Part shown: piece by piece, positions 7,043 to 16,725 of the stretch | Numbering within the stretch: position 1 is the first letter of the stretch | Layout: every line of letters begins with the position of its first letter | Source: Planctomycetota bacterium | GTDB taxonomy: Bacteria > Planctomycetota > UBA8742 > JACQVU01 > JANLHZ01 | Reading direction: 5' to 3' | NCBI GenBank assembly: GCA_024653775.1 | Contig: JANLHZ010000145.1 | Span: 1 to 37,010, forward strand | DNA length: 37,010 bases | Notes under the pieces: generated by a model | The model's database searches: none | The model's input: only the letters and a program-made list of their open reading frames with translations | What the model was told of the DNA's origin: nothing | Made by a program: the position numbers and the translations under genes

Positions 7043-9943
7043 TTACTGGACGCTGAATACCACACCGCCTCCCGCGTGGTCGGCGTTTTGCGTGGTCGGA
7101 TTGCCGTTGAAATCGGTGATCGCCGGACCCGCGGCTCCAGTAGCGCGGCTTGCGACGTCGATGTGGAACGCGTTCGCGTTCACGCCATACGACGAACCAA
7201 GACTCGTCTTGAGATCGACGTCCGGAATGTAGTAGACGAGACCGATTGTCTGACCGCTACCGTTACTGGTCGTGTTGTCAACACTGTAAATCCCCGGAAT
7301 CGGCGCTGCGAGCGTGAACCCCTGACACTGCTGGTTTCCACCGAACAGAAGGTTCCCGCCCTGACAGAGAATGCCGCCAGTGTTCTGCGAAATGTTCGTG
7401 TCGAACGGCGAGTAACGCAGATTCGTGAGCGAAAGGCTGTCCGGATCGATCTTCTCGCTCCAATTAGTGAGCGCGCCGGTTATCGGCTCCGCCTGAGTCG
7501 CGATGAGACTGATAACACCGCCGAAGTTGAAAGGCTTGGCGGAAGGTACGCAAGCAGTGGTGTCGTAGGTGCCGAACGGACTCATAAGCACCGGATCCTG
7601 CAAGAATGGCGAAGTAGTGTCCGCCGCGGCGCCCTGACCCGTGGTAAACGTGAACGTATAAGGCTGCACCTGGGTAGGCGTACTTGCACCAGAAGCAACC
7701 GCGTTTCGAACCGTGACCTGATACACCGTATTCGGCGTAAGAGGAGAAGGCGGAACGAGCTGAATGAGGTACGCATTGTTCGGAGAAGCGGTTGCGCCGG
7801 CGGGGCTGAGATAGCGAATCGCACCCGTAGGATTGCTCGCACCGACGAAGCTTCCACCCGCGGCGGGCATCCACTCGATTGGCCAGCCGCCATTTGAGAG
7901 GGTGAGATCGACCGGTCCGCTGAACTCGACTTCGACCGCCTGCTGCAAACCTACGTTGGTCTTGCCGGGATACGGATACGTGCGAATCGGCATCAATCCC
8001 GACGGAACCGTCTGGAACGTGAACACGAACGGTCCTCCCATCGAAGTATTGAGGTCGACGCCGGTGCTCGCGCTCTTCGTTGCTCCGTTGATTGTGACGG
8101 TGTAAGTCAGCCCCTGCTGCATATAGATTCTTCCCGGAGGACGGTTCTGCTGCGCGGTCTGGCTCGGATTCTCAGGCCACCACATTGCAGTTTGATTGCC
8201 GTTCGAGAAAACGACGGTTCCGCTGACGGCGCCCTGCCCGGCGTCAACCGTTACGTAAGTCGTATCGAAAGCGTTGTTGAACGCCCGCGAACCGGGAGGA
8301 TTTCCGGTGGGCGTCCTCGAAATATCCACCGGCTGGCTGAACTGGAGAATGATCGGGTCGAGAGGAAGGATTCCCGTCGCGCCGTTCTGCGGCCACACGC
8401 TCGTGATGCAGAATCCCGAGCAGCCTGCCGAACCGGTGGTGAAAGTGCTCACGTACGGATCGGTCGCGAGCGGCCCGCCCGAAGGATCGGTCACGCCCGT
8501 CACAGTGACGTTATAATTCGCGTTATTCGTGAAGTTCGCATTCGGCGTGAACGTCGCGATCGTGTTCGTGGGATCGAGAGCCACCGTGCCGGGTACAGTC
8601 GCGCCGGACGCGTCCGTAACCTGAATCGTATTAGTGGTCACGGTCGAAGGCTTCGCCGCGCTGCTGAATGTAACCTGAACCGTCGAAGTGACGGGAATGT
8701 TGGTAGCTCCGTTCGCGGGAACGACTGTCGCAACCTGGAAAGGTCCTCCGGTAGTTCCACCGCCGCCGCCAGTGGCAGTCGCCGCGGTCGTGAAGCTCGA
8801 AATATAAGGCGTCTGCGCGAGTCCGTTGCCCGCGAGGTCCGCGATAGTCGAATTCATATTGATCGAATAAGTCGTCGAGGGCGAAAGTCCCGCGGCCGGA
8901 GTGAACGTGCAGTCCTTATTCTGATTCGACCAGGTGAAAGTCCCGACGACCGGCATATTGCTCGGATCGAGGACCATGAAACTGGTGGCGGAAACCGTCG
9001 TCGTGTTCATCGGCTCGGAGAATGAAACGAGAACTGTCGTATTTGTCGGAACGTTCGTCGCGCCGTTCGCGGGAGTAACCGACAAAACCGTGGGCGGTGT
9101 CTGGTCGAGCTGCTGCGCGGTCGCCGTCGTGAACGAGGATGAAACAGACTGCTGGACGGAATTCCCGACCAGATCCTTGATTCCCGTTCCAACGTTAAGT
9201 GTGTAACTCGTCGAGGGAAGAAGCTGCGCGTTCGACTTGAACGTCACGATAGTGTTTCGCGCGCTGAAATTGAACGTGCCGGGAATGCTCGATCCGCCCT
9301 GAAGAAGCTGCATCGAGTTCGAGGTCACAGTCGAAGGATTGACGCTTTCGTTGAAAACGGCGCTGATCGTAACGTCGAGGAGAACGCCGACAGTGTTGTT
9401 GCCAGGATTCGTCGAGAGAACGATCGGACCAGCCGTATCCGGCGCATTCCCCGCGCCCGCGGACGAAGTCGTAGTGAACGTGTGGTTCGTCGGCCCTGTG
9501 TAAGATTCGCCGTCCACGCTCGTCACTGAAGGACTGATCACTACCTCGTAACTCGCACCAGAAACCAGCGGAGATACTGGCGTAATCCTCACAACCTGAT
9601 TCGCCTCCGAAAATTGATGGTTCACCGCGACCAGATTTCCGTTAGCGCGAAAATAAATCGAGGATGCCGTGACGGATGAAACGTTCACGGGTTGGTTGAA
9701 GCGCAGTTCGATTACCGTGTTCGCCGGAACCGCGGAACCGCTGCCCGGCGTCATGGTTGTCAGATCGAGATTCGAAGCCTGATTTATCTGGACGTTACCT
9801 CCGCCGCCATTCGTATTTGTGCCTGTGGCTGGAACGTTGAACGGGGAGGTCCCGCTTCCGTCGCAACCAAATGCCAAAAAGAGCATCGTGCAGGCGACGA
9901 CCGGCGCCAGGAAACTCCAGATGGATTTCGCGTTTGACCTCAT
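7043..9943 (-). CDS. Large lipoprotein with tandem Ig-like (SbsA/Big_5) domains
   Basis: The 966-residue product has a lipoprotein signal ending LAFGC (Cys27) and a Gly/Asn-rich linker. At least four clear tandem domains of about 110 residues follow (from about 58, 170, 288 and 400), then two larger related ones from about 518 and 660. Each domain opens with a variant of 'P.NGATNVP....V.VSFSEPMN..TV' and closes with 'Y..TFTT'. That is the bacterial Ig-like SbsA/Big_5 pattern found in surface and secreted proteins. The last about 180 residues are a distinct, unrecognised domain. GAGGG lies seven bases before the ATG. It probably acts at the cell surface in adhesion or as a structural scaffold. 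Internal DNA repetition follows the domain repeats. Confidence 0.88.
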   Translation of the reverse strand: MRSNAKSIWSFLAPVVACTMLFLAFGCDGSGTSPFNVPATGTNTNGGGGNVQINQASNLDLTTMTPGSGSAVPANTVIELRFNQPVNVSSVTASSIYFRANGNLVAVNHQFSEANQVVRITPVSPLVSGASYEVVISPSVTSVDGESYTGPTNHTFTTTSSAGAGNAPDTAGPIVLSTNPGNNTVGVLLDVTISAVFNESVNPSTVTSNSMQLLQGGSSIPGTFNFSARNTIVTFKSNAQLLPSTSYTLNVGTGIKDLVGNSVQQSVSSSFTTATAQQLDQTPPTVLSVTPANGATNVPTNTTVLVSFSEPMNTTTVSATSFMVLDPSNMPVVGTFTWSNQNKDCTFTPAAGLSPSTTYSINMNSTIADLAGNGLAQTPYISSFTTAATATGGGGGTTGGPFQVATVVPANGATNIPVTSTVQVTFSSAAKPSTVTTNTIQVTDASGATVPGTVALDPTNTIATFTPNANFTNNANYNVTVTGVTDPSGGPLATDPYVSTFTTGSAGCSGFCITSVWPQNGATGILPLDPIILQFSQPVDISRTPTGNPPGSRAFNNAFDTTYVTVDAGQGAVSGTVVFSNGNQTAMWWPENPSQTAQQNRPPGRIYMQQGLTYTVTINGATKSASTGVDLNTSMGGPFVFTFQTVPSGLMPIRTYPYPGKTNVGLQQAVEVEFSGPVDLTLSNGGWPIEWMPAAGGSFVGASNPTGAIRYLSPAGATASPNNAYLIQLVPPSPLTPNTVYQVTVRNAVASGASTPTQVQPYTFTFTTGQGAAADTTSPFLQDPVLMSPFGTYDTTACVPSAKPFNFGGVISLIATQAEPITGALTNWSEKIDPDSLSLTNLRYSPFDTNISQNTGGILCQGGNLLFGGNQQCQGFTLAAPIPGIYSVDNTTSNGSGQTIGLVYYIPDVDLKTSLGSSYGVNANAFHIDVASRATGAAGPAITDFNGNPTTQNADHAGGGVVFSVQ

Positions 9944-10171
9944 TGCTTTACCCTCGATTTGATTATTTACAAAAGGTGTGAATACAGAGTGACGACTAAA
10001 ATCGGTGCAAATTCAGTTCCACGCAGGATAATACTCCGTACAATCGATATACAAGCGAGAATCGTCAAATTTTGCGTTCCCACGAAAATTTTGGTGATTA
10101 CCATGTTGCCGTCGACCGGTTACCCGGTGATAACCTTTATGCCAGTCATCAATCTCAGCCGCAATACCCCG

Positions 10172-10900
10172 ATGAATCTCTTAATTTCCGATCTCCACCT
10201 CGCAATTGACGGTCGCAACGCTACCGATTTCATATATCTTCTCAAAAATATGCCACCGAATGTTGAGAACTTATTCGTTTTAGGCGACCTATTTGATATT
10301 TGGATTTCCGACCACCATTATAAGAAATGCTTTGTAATTGAATTAATCGATACGCTCAAACGCGTTACGTCCAATGGAACTAATATCTGCTTCACACGGG
10401 GAAACCGCGATTTCCTCGTGGGTAACAGCTTTCAACTTCGCACGGGAGTTCAGGTCGAAAACGACGTATTCGACAGAGAAATGTCCGGCCTCAAAGTTCG
10501 ACTGACGCACGGCGATTTACTTTGCACAAGGGATACTCGGTACCAGGCATTCCGAAGAATCGTCCGAAGCGGCTTCGTTTCCGACCTCGCCAGGTCGATG
10601 CCGGAGAAGGTTGCGGCAAAGATCGCCGGGAATGTTCGCGAAGTGACCGTTCGTGACCTTCAAAAGAAAAACTATTCGAATCTGCGCGCGACAAAAACCG
10701 GCTTGCTGAGACACGCTGGGGATGCGGATGTTATCGTATACGGCCACCTGCACGAGCAGAGTTGCCACGAAGGTTTCGCCAACGGAAAGTACCGCAGGAT
10801 ATTCTGCCTCGAACCTTTTTGCGATCGCGGCTACATTCTTGTCGAAAACGAAGGGCAATTCTCATACACTTTCGCGAAATCGATAACTGGTCTGGAGTAA
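10172..10900 (+). CDS. lpxH: UDP-2,3-diacylglucosamine diphosphatase (LpxH-like)
   Basis: LpxH is a metallophosphoesterase that hydrolyses UDP-2,3-diacylglucosamine to lipid X in lipid A synthesis, at the inner face of the cytoplasmic membrane. All hallmark motifs are present in the 242 residues: SDLHL (Asp7, His9), GDLFD (Asp39), GNRDF (Asn78-Arg79-Asp80), THGD (His113) and GHLH (His192, His194). Spacing is almost the same as in E. coli LpxH. ATG at 10172 was chosen because the metal motif normally lies within ten residues of the start. ATG at 10139 and a further frame extension to 9959 are less likely, and no strong ribosome site decides it. It is followed after six bases by an ABC permease gene, so the two are probably co-transcribed. 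Confidence 0.87.
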   Translation: MNLLISDLHLAIDGRNATDFIYLLKNMPPNVENLFVLGDLFDIWISDHHYKKCFVIELIDTLKRVTSNGTNICFTRGNRDFLVGNSFQLRTGVQVENDVFDREMSGLKVRLTHGDLLCTRDTRYQAFRRIVRSGFVSDLARSMPEKVAAKIAGNVREVTVRDLQKKNYSNLRATKTGLLRHAGDADVIVYGHLHEQSCHEGFANGKYRRIFCLEPFCDRGYILVENEGQFSYTFAKSITGLE

Positions 10901-10906
10901 CGTAGA

Positions 10907-12502
10907 ATGTTTTTTTTCGTCGAAATTTGCAGAACGATCTGGAGCAGGCTCGCCTATTCCGTACTGATACTTCTTGTCGCGAGCGTCGCCATTGCCGCGC
11001 CGGTGGCTTTTATAGGAATTTCAGACGGCGCGGCGAACCGTATCAACGACGACGTGTCCAAAGCCGGCTCGGACGTCATATTCTTTCAAAACGATCCCGG
11101 AATTCTAAGAATTCAGTTCGCGACAGCTACCGACTGGTGGGATCACATTCTGGAACTCGGTTATTCCAGATCCCAGTTCGGCGGAAAGACATTATCTTCC
11201 GAACACTTCAGGCTTCTGAAAGAAAACTATAAGAATGAGAAGTTCGACATATATCCGTGCAACATCGAAGACGTCAATGCCATAGTTCCGGCTATAGGCC
11301 AGAATGAATTCGAGACTATAGTCGTAGGGACCGGACCGGAATACCTCGAAGTAGTGGATTTCGGCGTCAACGAGAGCTTCGGCACGTTTATAACCGAAGA
11401 ACATTATGCGAATAACGACGCCGTAGCCGTGATAGATATGGCTATAGCTCGAATAATGGTAGGTATAGACGATAAACAGTCGGATGAAGAAGTGCGGCAG
11501 AAAGTATCGAAGCTACTAAATACTCCATTGCACCTTAGGTGGAGGCAAAGGAACCTGATTCTAAATATCGTTGGTATTATGGACGAACCTTTTCTCGACC
11601 GCGCTCATTACCAGGAAATGGATCGCCTTACCCACAGCAGACCCGCCTTTTTCAAAAGGCTCGAGTTCAAAGGAATCTACGTGCCTTTCAGTTTTCTGCT
11701 CGGTTGCGCCGACAGGGATTCGGAGAGCGCCCAGACGACCGGGCTGCCACCCGAACTGATTTCCATCCCATCGGTAAGTGAGCTATTTCCGGCAATGCAT
11801 CGAGGTTACGCGCCCGAAATTCAAAGTGGAAACAGCGGCAATCAGGAATCGAATGCGGAGGACATTCTCAATTCGATCATAGTAAAGGTTCGGGAGAAGC
11901 CTTCAGAAGAATTATTGAAAAGAAGCAGGGACCTGCCGATTCCGGGATTTCTGAACAGTTACTTCAAAGTTCCGGAAAATTCAAAAACGCCCGCGTATTA
12001 TGAAGACGTAGCGAGGGTAATGTACTGGGACCTTTATTCGAACGGCGTCGACGTTCTACCGGTGTGCCAATATTTCTGGATCAATCAGATACGCGACCTT
12101 ACAAACGCACTGAACCTGATGATTAATGGAATTTCGGGATTCGTGATTTTAGGCGTGGCTATAGTCATGGTTATAGTTATCAACCTGATGATGATTCATC
12201 ACAGGTTCCGGGAGATAGCGATAAGACGATGCGAGGGCGCGACTAAAACCCAGATTATATGCCAGTTCCTTCTCGAAAGTATGATCATAAGCTCCATTGC
12301 CGCGGTATTCGGGATAATCGGCGGCCAAGCCGGAGCGTACTATCTCGCGGAAGCGATAGTTAAGGTGAATCCATATTTCGATCCATGGACGTACGTATAC
12401 GCGGTAGTGTTTTCGATACTGTTCGGAACTCTGACGAACATAATCCCCGCCTTCCGTGCGGCTTCCATCGACCCGGTCAAAATACTTCACCGCGCCGCGT
12501 AG
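10907..12502 (+). CDS. MacB/FtsX-type ABC transporter permease
   Basis: The 531-residue product has the four-helix MacB/LolE plan: a first helix at about 14-36, a large extracytoplasmic domain (about 37-400), and three C-terminal helices at about 405-425, 450-475 and 492-515. Family signatures include RFREIAIRRCEGATKTQI after helix 2 and the terminal PAFRAASIDPVKIL. Such permeases need a LolD/MacB ATPase to move lipoproteins, lipids or peptides, or to drive cell-wall enzymes. None is encoded nearby. It lies six bases after lpxH, so a role in envelope lipid transport is a reasonable inference. Codon use is richer in ATA and TAT than in the flanking genes, which may indicate transfer or low expression. 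The gene ends 10 bp from the convergent lipoprotein gene. Confidence 0.82.
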   Translation: MFFFVEICRTIWSRLAYSVLILLVASVAIAAPVAFIGISDGAANRINDDVSKAGSDVIFFQNDPGILRIQFATATDWWDHILELGYSRSQFGGKTLSSEHFRLLKENYKNEKFDIYPCNIEDVNAIVPAIGQNEFETIVVGTGPEYLEVVDFGVNESFGTFITEEHYANNDAVAVIDMAIARIMVGIDDKQSDEEVRQKVSKLLNTPLHLRWRQRNLILNIVGIMDEPFLDRAHYQEMDRLTHSRPAFFKRLEFKGIYVPFSFLLGCADRDSESAQTTGLPPELISIPSVSELFPAMHRGYAPEIQSGNSGNQESNAEDILNSIIVKVREKPSEELLKRSRDLPIPGFLNSYFKVPENSKTPAYYEDVARVMYWDLYSNGVDVLPVCQYFWINQIRDLTNALNLMINGISGFVILGVAIVMVIVINLMMIHHRFREIAIRRCEGATKTQIICQFLLESMIISSIAAVFGIIGGQAGAYYLAEAIVKVNPYFDPWTYVYAVVFSILFGTLTNIIPAFRAASIDPVKILHRAA

Positions 12503-12512
12503 GCATCTATAT

Positions 12513-13037
12513 TTAATCTGATTCAATCGCGGCAATGCGTCTTATCAGATCGTTCCGGCGCACCTCGAGTTCTGTAATACTTTCCGACGCGTGCGCGTTA
12601 TCATACACGGAATTCCCCGTGTTCGAACCAAGTTCGGCTATTAGCTGCTCCGTTCGATACAAATCGCCTACGACTTTTATTTTATTCACGTTTTCAATAC
12701 GACGACTATTGTCGAACCGGTGCCTGATCAGTTCGATTTCGAGATCATGGAAAAATGCCCAGTCAGGGCTGGTGGCGGGTTTCTGGAACCGCATAATCAC
12801 TTCATTCAACTTACCGTCCACGACATAATTGGCTTTCACCATTGCTGAATAACCGGCGGCGCTCGATTTAATCTCCAGAACTTCAACGGGACAGAGTTCC
12901 GCACAATCGGAAGATACATTCAAAAGCGCCGCTTCCTCGATAGCGCATGACCAGAGCAATTTTTCGACATCCATACTTTCACACGCAGCAAACAGCGACG
13001 AGAAGATGAATACAAATGATAGAAATATTCCGCGCAT
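12513..13037 (-). CDS. Small predicted lipoprotein, unknown function
   Basis: The 174-residue product has a typical short lipoprotein signal ending LFAAC (Cys19). The mature part is mixed alpha/beta, with four further cysteines (in WSC, SDC, ELCP and nearby), and ends in a predicted coiled-coil helix (ITELEVRRNDLIRRIAAIE). I do not recognise the family. It starts five bases after the stop of the TIGR01777 epimerase gene, so they are probably one operon. No clear ribosome site is seen, which suggests translational coupling. Confidence 0.7.
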   Translation of the reverse strand: MRGIFLSFVFIFSSLFAACESMDVEKLLWSCAIEEAALLNVSSDCAELCPVEVLEIKSSAAGYSAMVKANYVVDGKLNEVIMRFQKPATSPDWAFFHDLEIELIRHRFDNSRRIENVNKIKVVGDLYRTEQLIAELGSNTGNSVYDNAHASESITELEVRRNDLIRRIAAIESD

Positions 13038-13042
13038 AACAT

Positions 13043-13975
13043 TTAGGAGGCTTTGTATAAATCGGCGATTGCCTTGTCTATGCTATCGAACTCGAATTGA
13101 AATCCGGAATCAATGGCTTTTTCGGGAACGACGTATTGTCCCCTCGTGATCGCGCCCGCTGCTTCGCCGACGACTATTCTAAGCAACAGTTTTGGCGGGC
13201 CGAGCGGAACATACAAAAATCCGACCTTGGACGCCGCGGCTTTCATCAGGTCACAATTCCTGATCGGATTCGGCGCAGTAACGTTTAGAGGGCCGGAAAT
13301 TCCATCGTTACGGGCGGCGTACTCTACCATTCGAACCGCGTCGGAAACGTGGACCCAGCTCACCCACTGGCCTCCGAAACCGAGCGGAACCGCCATGCGA
13401 AGCCAGGATGTGGCGCCGAGCATCTGAGGCAACGCCCCCTCGTCCTTATCGAGAACGATGCCGAAGCGGAGGTTTACGATACGAATTCCAAACTTGCCCG
13501 CGTCATTCGCTGCGGACTCCCATTCCCGGCATAGTGACGAAAGAAAATCCTCCGTTCCAGGAGAACTGTCTTCCGAAAATCGATCGCGAGTCGACGTTCC
13601 ATAGTATCCTACGGCGGAAGCGCATAGAAAAGTTTTCGGCCTTTCGGTGGCTGCGAGCTTCGAAATCGCGCTGACAAGCCCGTTCGTATTCTCGACCCGA
13701 CTATCGAAAATCTTCTGCTTCTGCCCGCTCGACCAACGCTTTTTAAACAGCGGCTCGCCGGCGACATTGATCAACGCATCACAGCCGGAAATCACTTCGG
13801 CGAGGGTTTCCGCGACGTCAGGAGAATATTTTCTGAAAATGGGGCCATCGGTTGTCGCGGGAAACTCCGTTACGTCGCGGCGCGTCGATACGACGACCTG
13901 ATCGCCGCGGGATATAAACCTCGCGGTGAGCGCTTTTCCGATAAAACCGGACCCTCCGTGAATCGCGACTTTCAT
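13043..13975 (-). CDS. TIGR01777 family NAD-dependent epimerase/dehydratase
   Basis: The 310-residue product is an extended short-chain dehydrogenase. It has the Rossmann nucleotide motif GGSGFIG (7-13), then the family hallmarks INVAGEPLFKKRWS (about 89-102), CASAVGYYGTS (SDR active-site strand and YxxxS-like region), REWESAA, and GGQWVSWVHVSD. This is the YfcH/SDR39U1 (TIGR01777) subgroup, whose substrate is still unclear. Length and motif order are normal, and no disruption is seen. It is first in a two-gene minus-strand operon with the small lipoprotein gene. It is probably cytosolic. Confidence 0.9.
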   Translation of the reverse strand: MKVAIHGGSGFIGKALTARFISRGDQVVVSTRRDVTEFPATTDGPIFRKYSPDVAETLAEVISGCDALINVAGEPLFKKRWSSGQKQKIFDSRVENTNGLVSAISKLAATERPKTFLCASAVGYYGTSTRDRFSEDSSPGTEDFLSSLCREWESAANDAGKFGIRIVNLRFGIVLDKDEGALPQMLGATSWLRMAVPLGFGGQWVSWVHVSDAVRMVEYAARNDGISGPLNVTAPNPIRNCDLMKAAASKVGFLYVPLGPPKLLLRIVVGEAAGAITRGQYVVPEKAIDSGFQFEFDSIDKAIADLYKAS

Positions 13976-14180
13976 TCCGAAAGTGTACCGCTCAAGTCCT
14001 GGATTTTCAGCTACCGTGGGATTTAACTTTCTTCCGCGAACCTGGCAGAGGTCGAGACGTTTTTAACGATTTTCGATGAATTACCACAATATCCGAATTA
14101 GAATGCCAGCGGATAATAGATCATTCCTTTACTCCACAATCTCTCCAGTTTCAATTCCAATCTTTGCCTTCGGGGTGCTT

Positions 14181-16127
14181 ATGCGACATAGGCTTTCGGC
14201 GTTCTCTATCATTTTCCTTATATCCTGCTCGACGGTGGACGAAATCGAAACCAGGTTCGACACGGACGTGCAGGATGGACAGCGAACCCATCTGGGCACG
14301 TACAGACAAGAGCTCGCCTATTTCTACGACGGCGAGGCCGAGCTTCCGGGCGTCGCGCCGACCGACTTCGAGCCTGAGACGAGCGTGACTGTCAGCGCTG
14401 CGCACGGCGGCCCCGCATCGCTGACTTTTGAAATCGATATGTCAGGTGAATCTCCGAGGCTCATCGTTACAGACGGTGAAGGCAGGCGAGAGGAGATCAA
14501 GGGTCAGACCCACGGAATCCCGTATGAAATGGTTACAAGCGTTTCCGCGAGTCTCGACGAAACCTCAGCGGATTACGACATCCGCCATCGTTACGTGTAT
14601 TTCGGCAGCGGTCAGGGAGTCGTACGGTACGACCTGAATTCCGGCGGCTGGAGGTACTACTGGGGGCGAAGGTGGCTCCAGTCGAATGAAGTTATCTCGG
14701 TCAAGGCTGCGTCGGACGGGAGCTGCTGGGTCAAGACGAGCGAAGGTTTCACACACCTTACATACGTCGAATGCACCCTCGAAGAGAAGGCGCTCGCGTT
14801 CACGGAGCGCGCGCAGCACAGACATGATCGGATGGGACTCGTCGCGAGTTCTTCGATTCTAGAGCCGGGCAATTACGAAAGCAACAAGATGCACGACAAC
14901 GACAATGACGGTCTATGGACCGCCATGTACGCCGCGGGGGAATGCTTCAGATACGCAGTTACGAAAGACCCGGTGGCGCTCGAACTCTGCCGGAAACATT
15001 TCCGCGCGCTTGTGAAACTCAGCGACGTCACGGGCATTCCAGGCTTTACCGCTAGAAGCTACGACAATCTCCTCGAAAACGGCGGCGTGCACCCTCATGG
15101 CGAATGGCACGTGTCCGACGTCTATCCGGGCGAGCAGTGGAAAGGCGATACATCGAGCGACGAGATAGACGGCCACTATTTCTTTTTCCCGATCTACTAC
15201 GAACTCGTCGCCGACGACGAGGAGCGCGAGACCTGCCGGATAATTCTCAAGGAGATGACGGACTACATAATCGACGGCGGTTTCTATCTTCGCGACGTCG
15301 ACGGAAAGCCGACAACGTGGGGACGCTGGGCGCCTGAAACGATAAACATCGAACGCCCGTGGCGAAAGCTCTTCGAAGACTACTACTACATGAGCACTTA
15401 CGAGAACGGCCACGACTGGTGGATGGAGCGAGGACTAAACGCCCTCGAAATCCTCGGCTACCTGCGCGCCGCGTACAATATTGTCGGCGACGAAAGGTAC
15501 AAGGACGCGATCGACTACCTCGTCGACGAACACGGCTACCACAAGAACGCGCTCTACCAGAAGATCGTGTTCCCGCCGAACGAGCAGAATCATTCGGACG
15601 ACGAACTCGCGTACCTCGCGTATTACTGCGCTCTTTCGCAGGAACCGGCGGACAGCCGGGTGTTTCCGTACTTTCGCGAGAGCATCCGAAGGTCGCACAA
15701 AACCGTGGGCGCCGAGCACAATCCGCTTTACGATTTCATGTTCAAGTCGGTCGGCGGATTCCCGTTCTTCGGCGCGCTTGAAGCGATCGAACAGCTTCGA
15801 AGGACTCCGGTCGACGTTCGCTCCTGGACGGTGAACAACAGTCAGCGCAGCGATCTCACTTATCCAGAATGGCAGAATCGCAGCGGCTCGAAAATCTCGG
15901 CGAAACCGTTCGCCACGGACGAACGCAGCGCATTGAAGTACAACTCCGATCCGTACTCTCTCGACGGCGGTTCCGACGGCCGTAGCGAGGAAGACGGCGG
16001 ATTTTTCGTGCTGGCTTACTGGTACGGTCGCTACCACGGAATCATATCCGAAAGGAACGCGATCGACCCGGACACAGTCGGAACTCTCTGCGAATACATC
16101 AGCGTGCCGGCTCCGGGAGGCGAATAG
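14181..16127 (+). CDS. Lipoprotein with probable (alpha/alpha)6-barrel, glycosidase-like
   Basis: The 648-residue product starts at ATG 14181 with MRHRL and a lipobox LISC (Cys16). The frame extends to 14076, but the extension has no ribosome site and would bury the signal peptide. Residues about 60-215 look like a beta-rich propeller fragment (VYFGSGQGVVRYD, WVKTSEGFTHL). Residues about 245-560 hold repeated Trp/Tyr-rich helices with HDNDNDGLWTAMYAAGECFRY, EIDGHYFFFPIYYEL, and GHDWWMERGLNALEIL. This pattern is typical of six-hairpin glycosidase-like proteins. I cannot name the family or a catalytic residue with certainty, though conserved Asp/Glu in DNDNDG are candidates. Export to the periplasm or surface is likely. 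Confidence 0.72.
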   Translation: MRHRLSAFSIIFLISCSTVDEIETRFDTDVQDGQRTHLGTYRQELAYFYDGEAELPGVAPTDFEPETSVTVSAAHGGPASLTFEIDMSGESPRLIVTDGEGRREEIKGQTHGIPYEMVTSVSASLDETSADYDIRHRYVYFGSGQGVVRYDLNSGGWRYYWGRRWLQSNEVISVKAASDGSCWVKTSEGFTHLTYVECTLEEKALAFTERAQHRHDRMGLVASSSILEPGNYESNKMHDNDNDGLWTAMYAAGECFRYAVTKDPVALELCRKHFRALVKLSDVTGIPGFTARSYDNLLENGGVHPHGEWHVSDVYPGEQWKGDTSSDEIDGHYFFFPIYYELVADDEERETCRIILKEMTDYIIDGGFYLRDVDGKPTTWGRWAPETINIERPWRKLFEDYYYMSTYENGHDWWMERGLNALEILGYLRAAYNIVGDERYKDAIDYLVDEHGYHKNALYQKIVFPPNEQNHSDDELAYLAYYCALSQEPADSRVFPYFRESIRRSHKTVGAEHNPLYDFMFKSVGGFPFFGALEAIEQLRRTPVDVRSWTVNNSQRSDLTYPEWQNRSGSKISAKPFATDERSALKYNSDPYSLDGGSDGRSEEDGGFFVLAYWYGRYHGIISERNAIDPDTVGTLCEYISVPAPGGE

Positions 16128-16335
16128 ACTTTCATGGTTACAGATGACGCGAATGACTTCGCGGCAAACAAACCCGGTATCACAGCGCGGGCGATTCGTA
16201 CACTTATAAATGGCGCCAGGCCCCGGTCGATTCGAGATCAGCGTCACAGGGCGACTATTTGCGACTTATCCTCACAATGGTGATAGAATTAAACCGGCGC
16301 CCGAGAGTGATTCGTAAGCAGAGTAAGGGAAGACA

Positions 16336-16716
16336 ATGAACGTGCTTGTCGCTGATGCTGACGAAGAATCGAGACTCGAACTCTCGTCACTGATCAAGGA
16401 ATTCTTCAGCGAAAAAGGAGAACCCGTCACGATCTTCGAGGTCGGCACGGGATCGCAAGCGCAGATGACCATCAGTCTTAACGACGTCGACATGATCTTC
16501 ATCGACGTAAGGCTGCCGCACAAGGACGGTCTGTCGATACTTAGGGACCTTCGCGCGGACGACATCGACACGACGGTCGTCTTCGTGTCTTCGATGTCGG
16601 TGCAGTCGATCATCGAACGGGCGAAAGAACTCGATATCGACGATTACATCTGCAAGCCGTTCAGCGATGTCACGATCAAGGAAAAGCTAGCGAAACTATC
16701 CGCTCAGACCGGGTGA
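16336..16716 (+). CDS. Single-domain response regulator (CheY-like receiver)
   Basis: The 126-residue product is a receiver domain alone. The acidic pocket is DADEE (Asp7, Asp9), the phosphoacceptor Asp57 lies in IFIDVRLPHKDG, the switch Ser85/Ser86 in VFVSSMS, and Lys107 in CKPF. It has no DNA-binding or enzymatic output, so it would act by protein contact, like CheY, or as a phosphorelay intermediate. AAGGGAAG precedes the ATG. No histidine kinase lies nearby. Convergent with the next minus-strand gene, 9 bp away. Confidence 0.93.
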   Translation: MNVLVADADEESRLELSSLIKEFFSEKGEPVTIFEVGTGSQAQMTISLNDVDMIFIDVRLPHKDGLSILRDLRADDIDTTVVFVSSMSVQSIIERAKELDIDDYICKPFSDVTIKEKLAKLSAQTG

Positions 16717-16725
16717 AGGATACTT

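Noticed and set aside
14076-14180. Upstream start for the alpha/alpha-barrel lipoprotein
   Set aside because: It would put 35 residues before an otherwise good lipoprotein signal and lacks a ribosome site.
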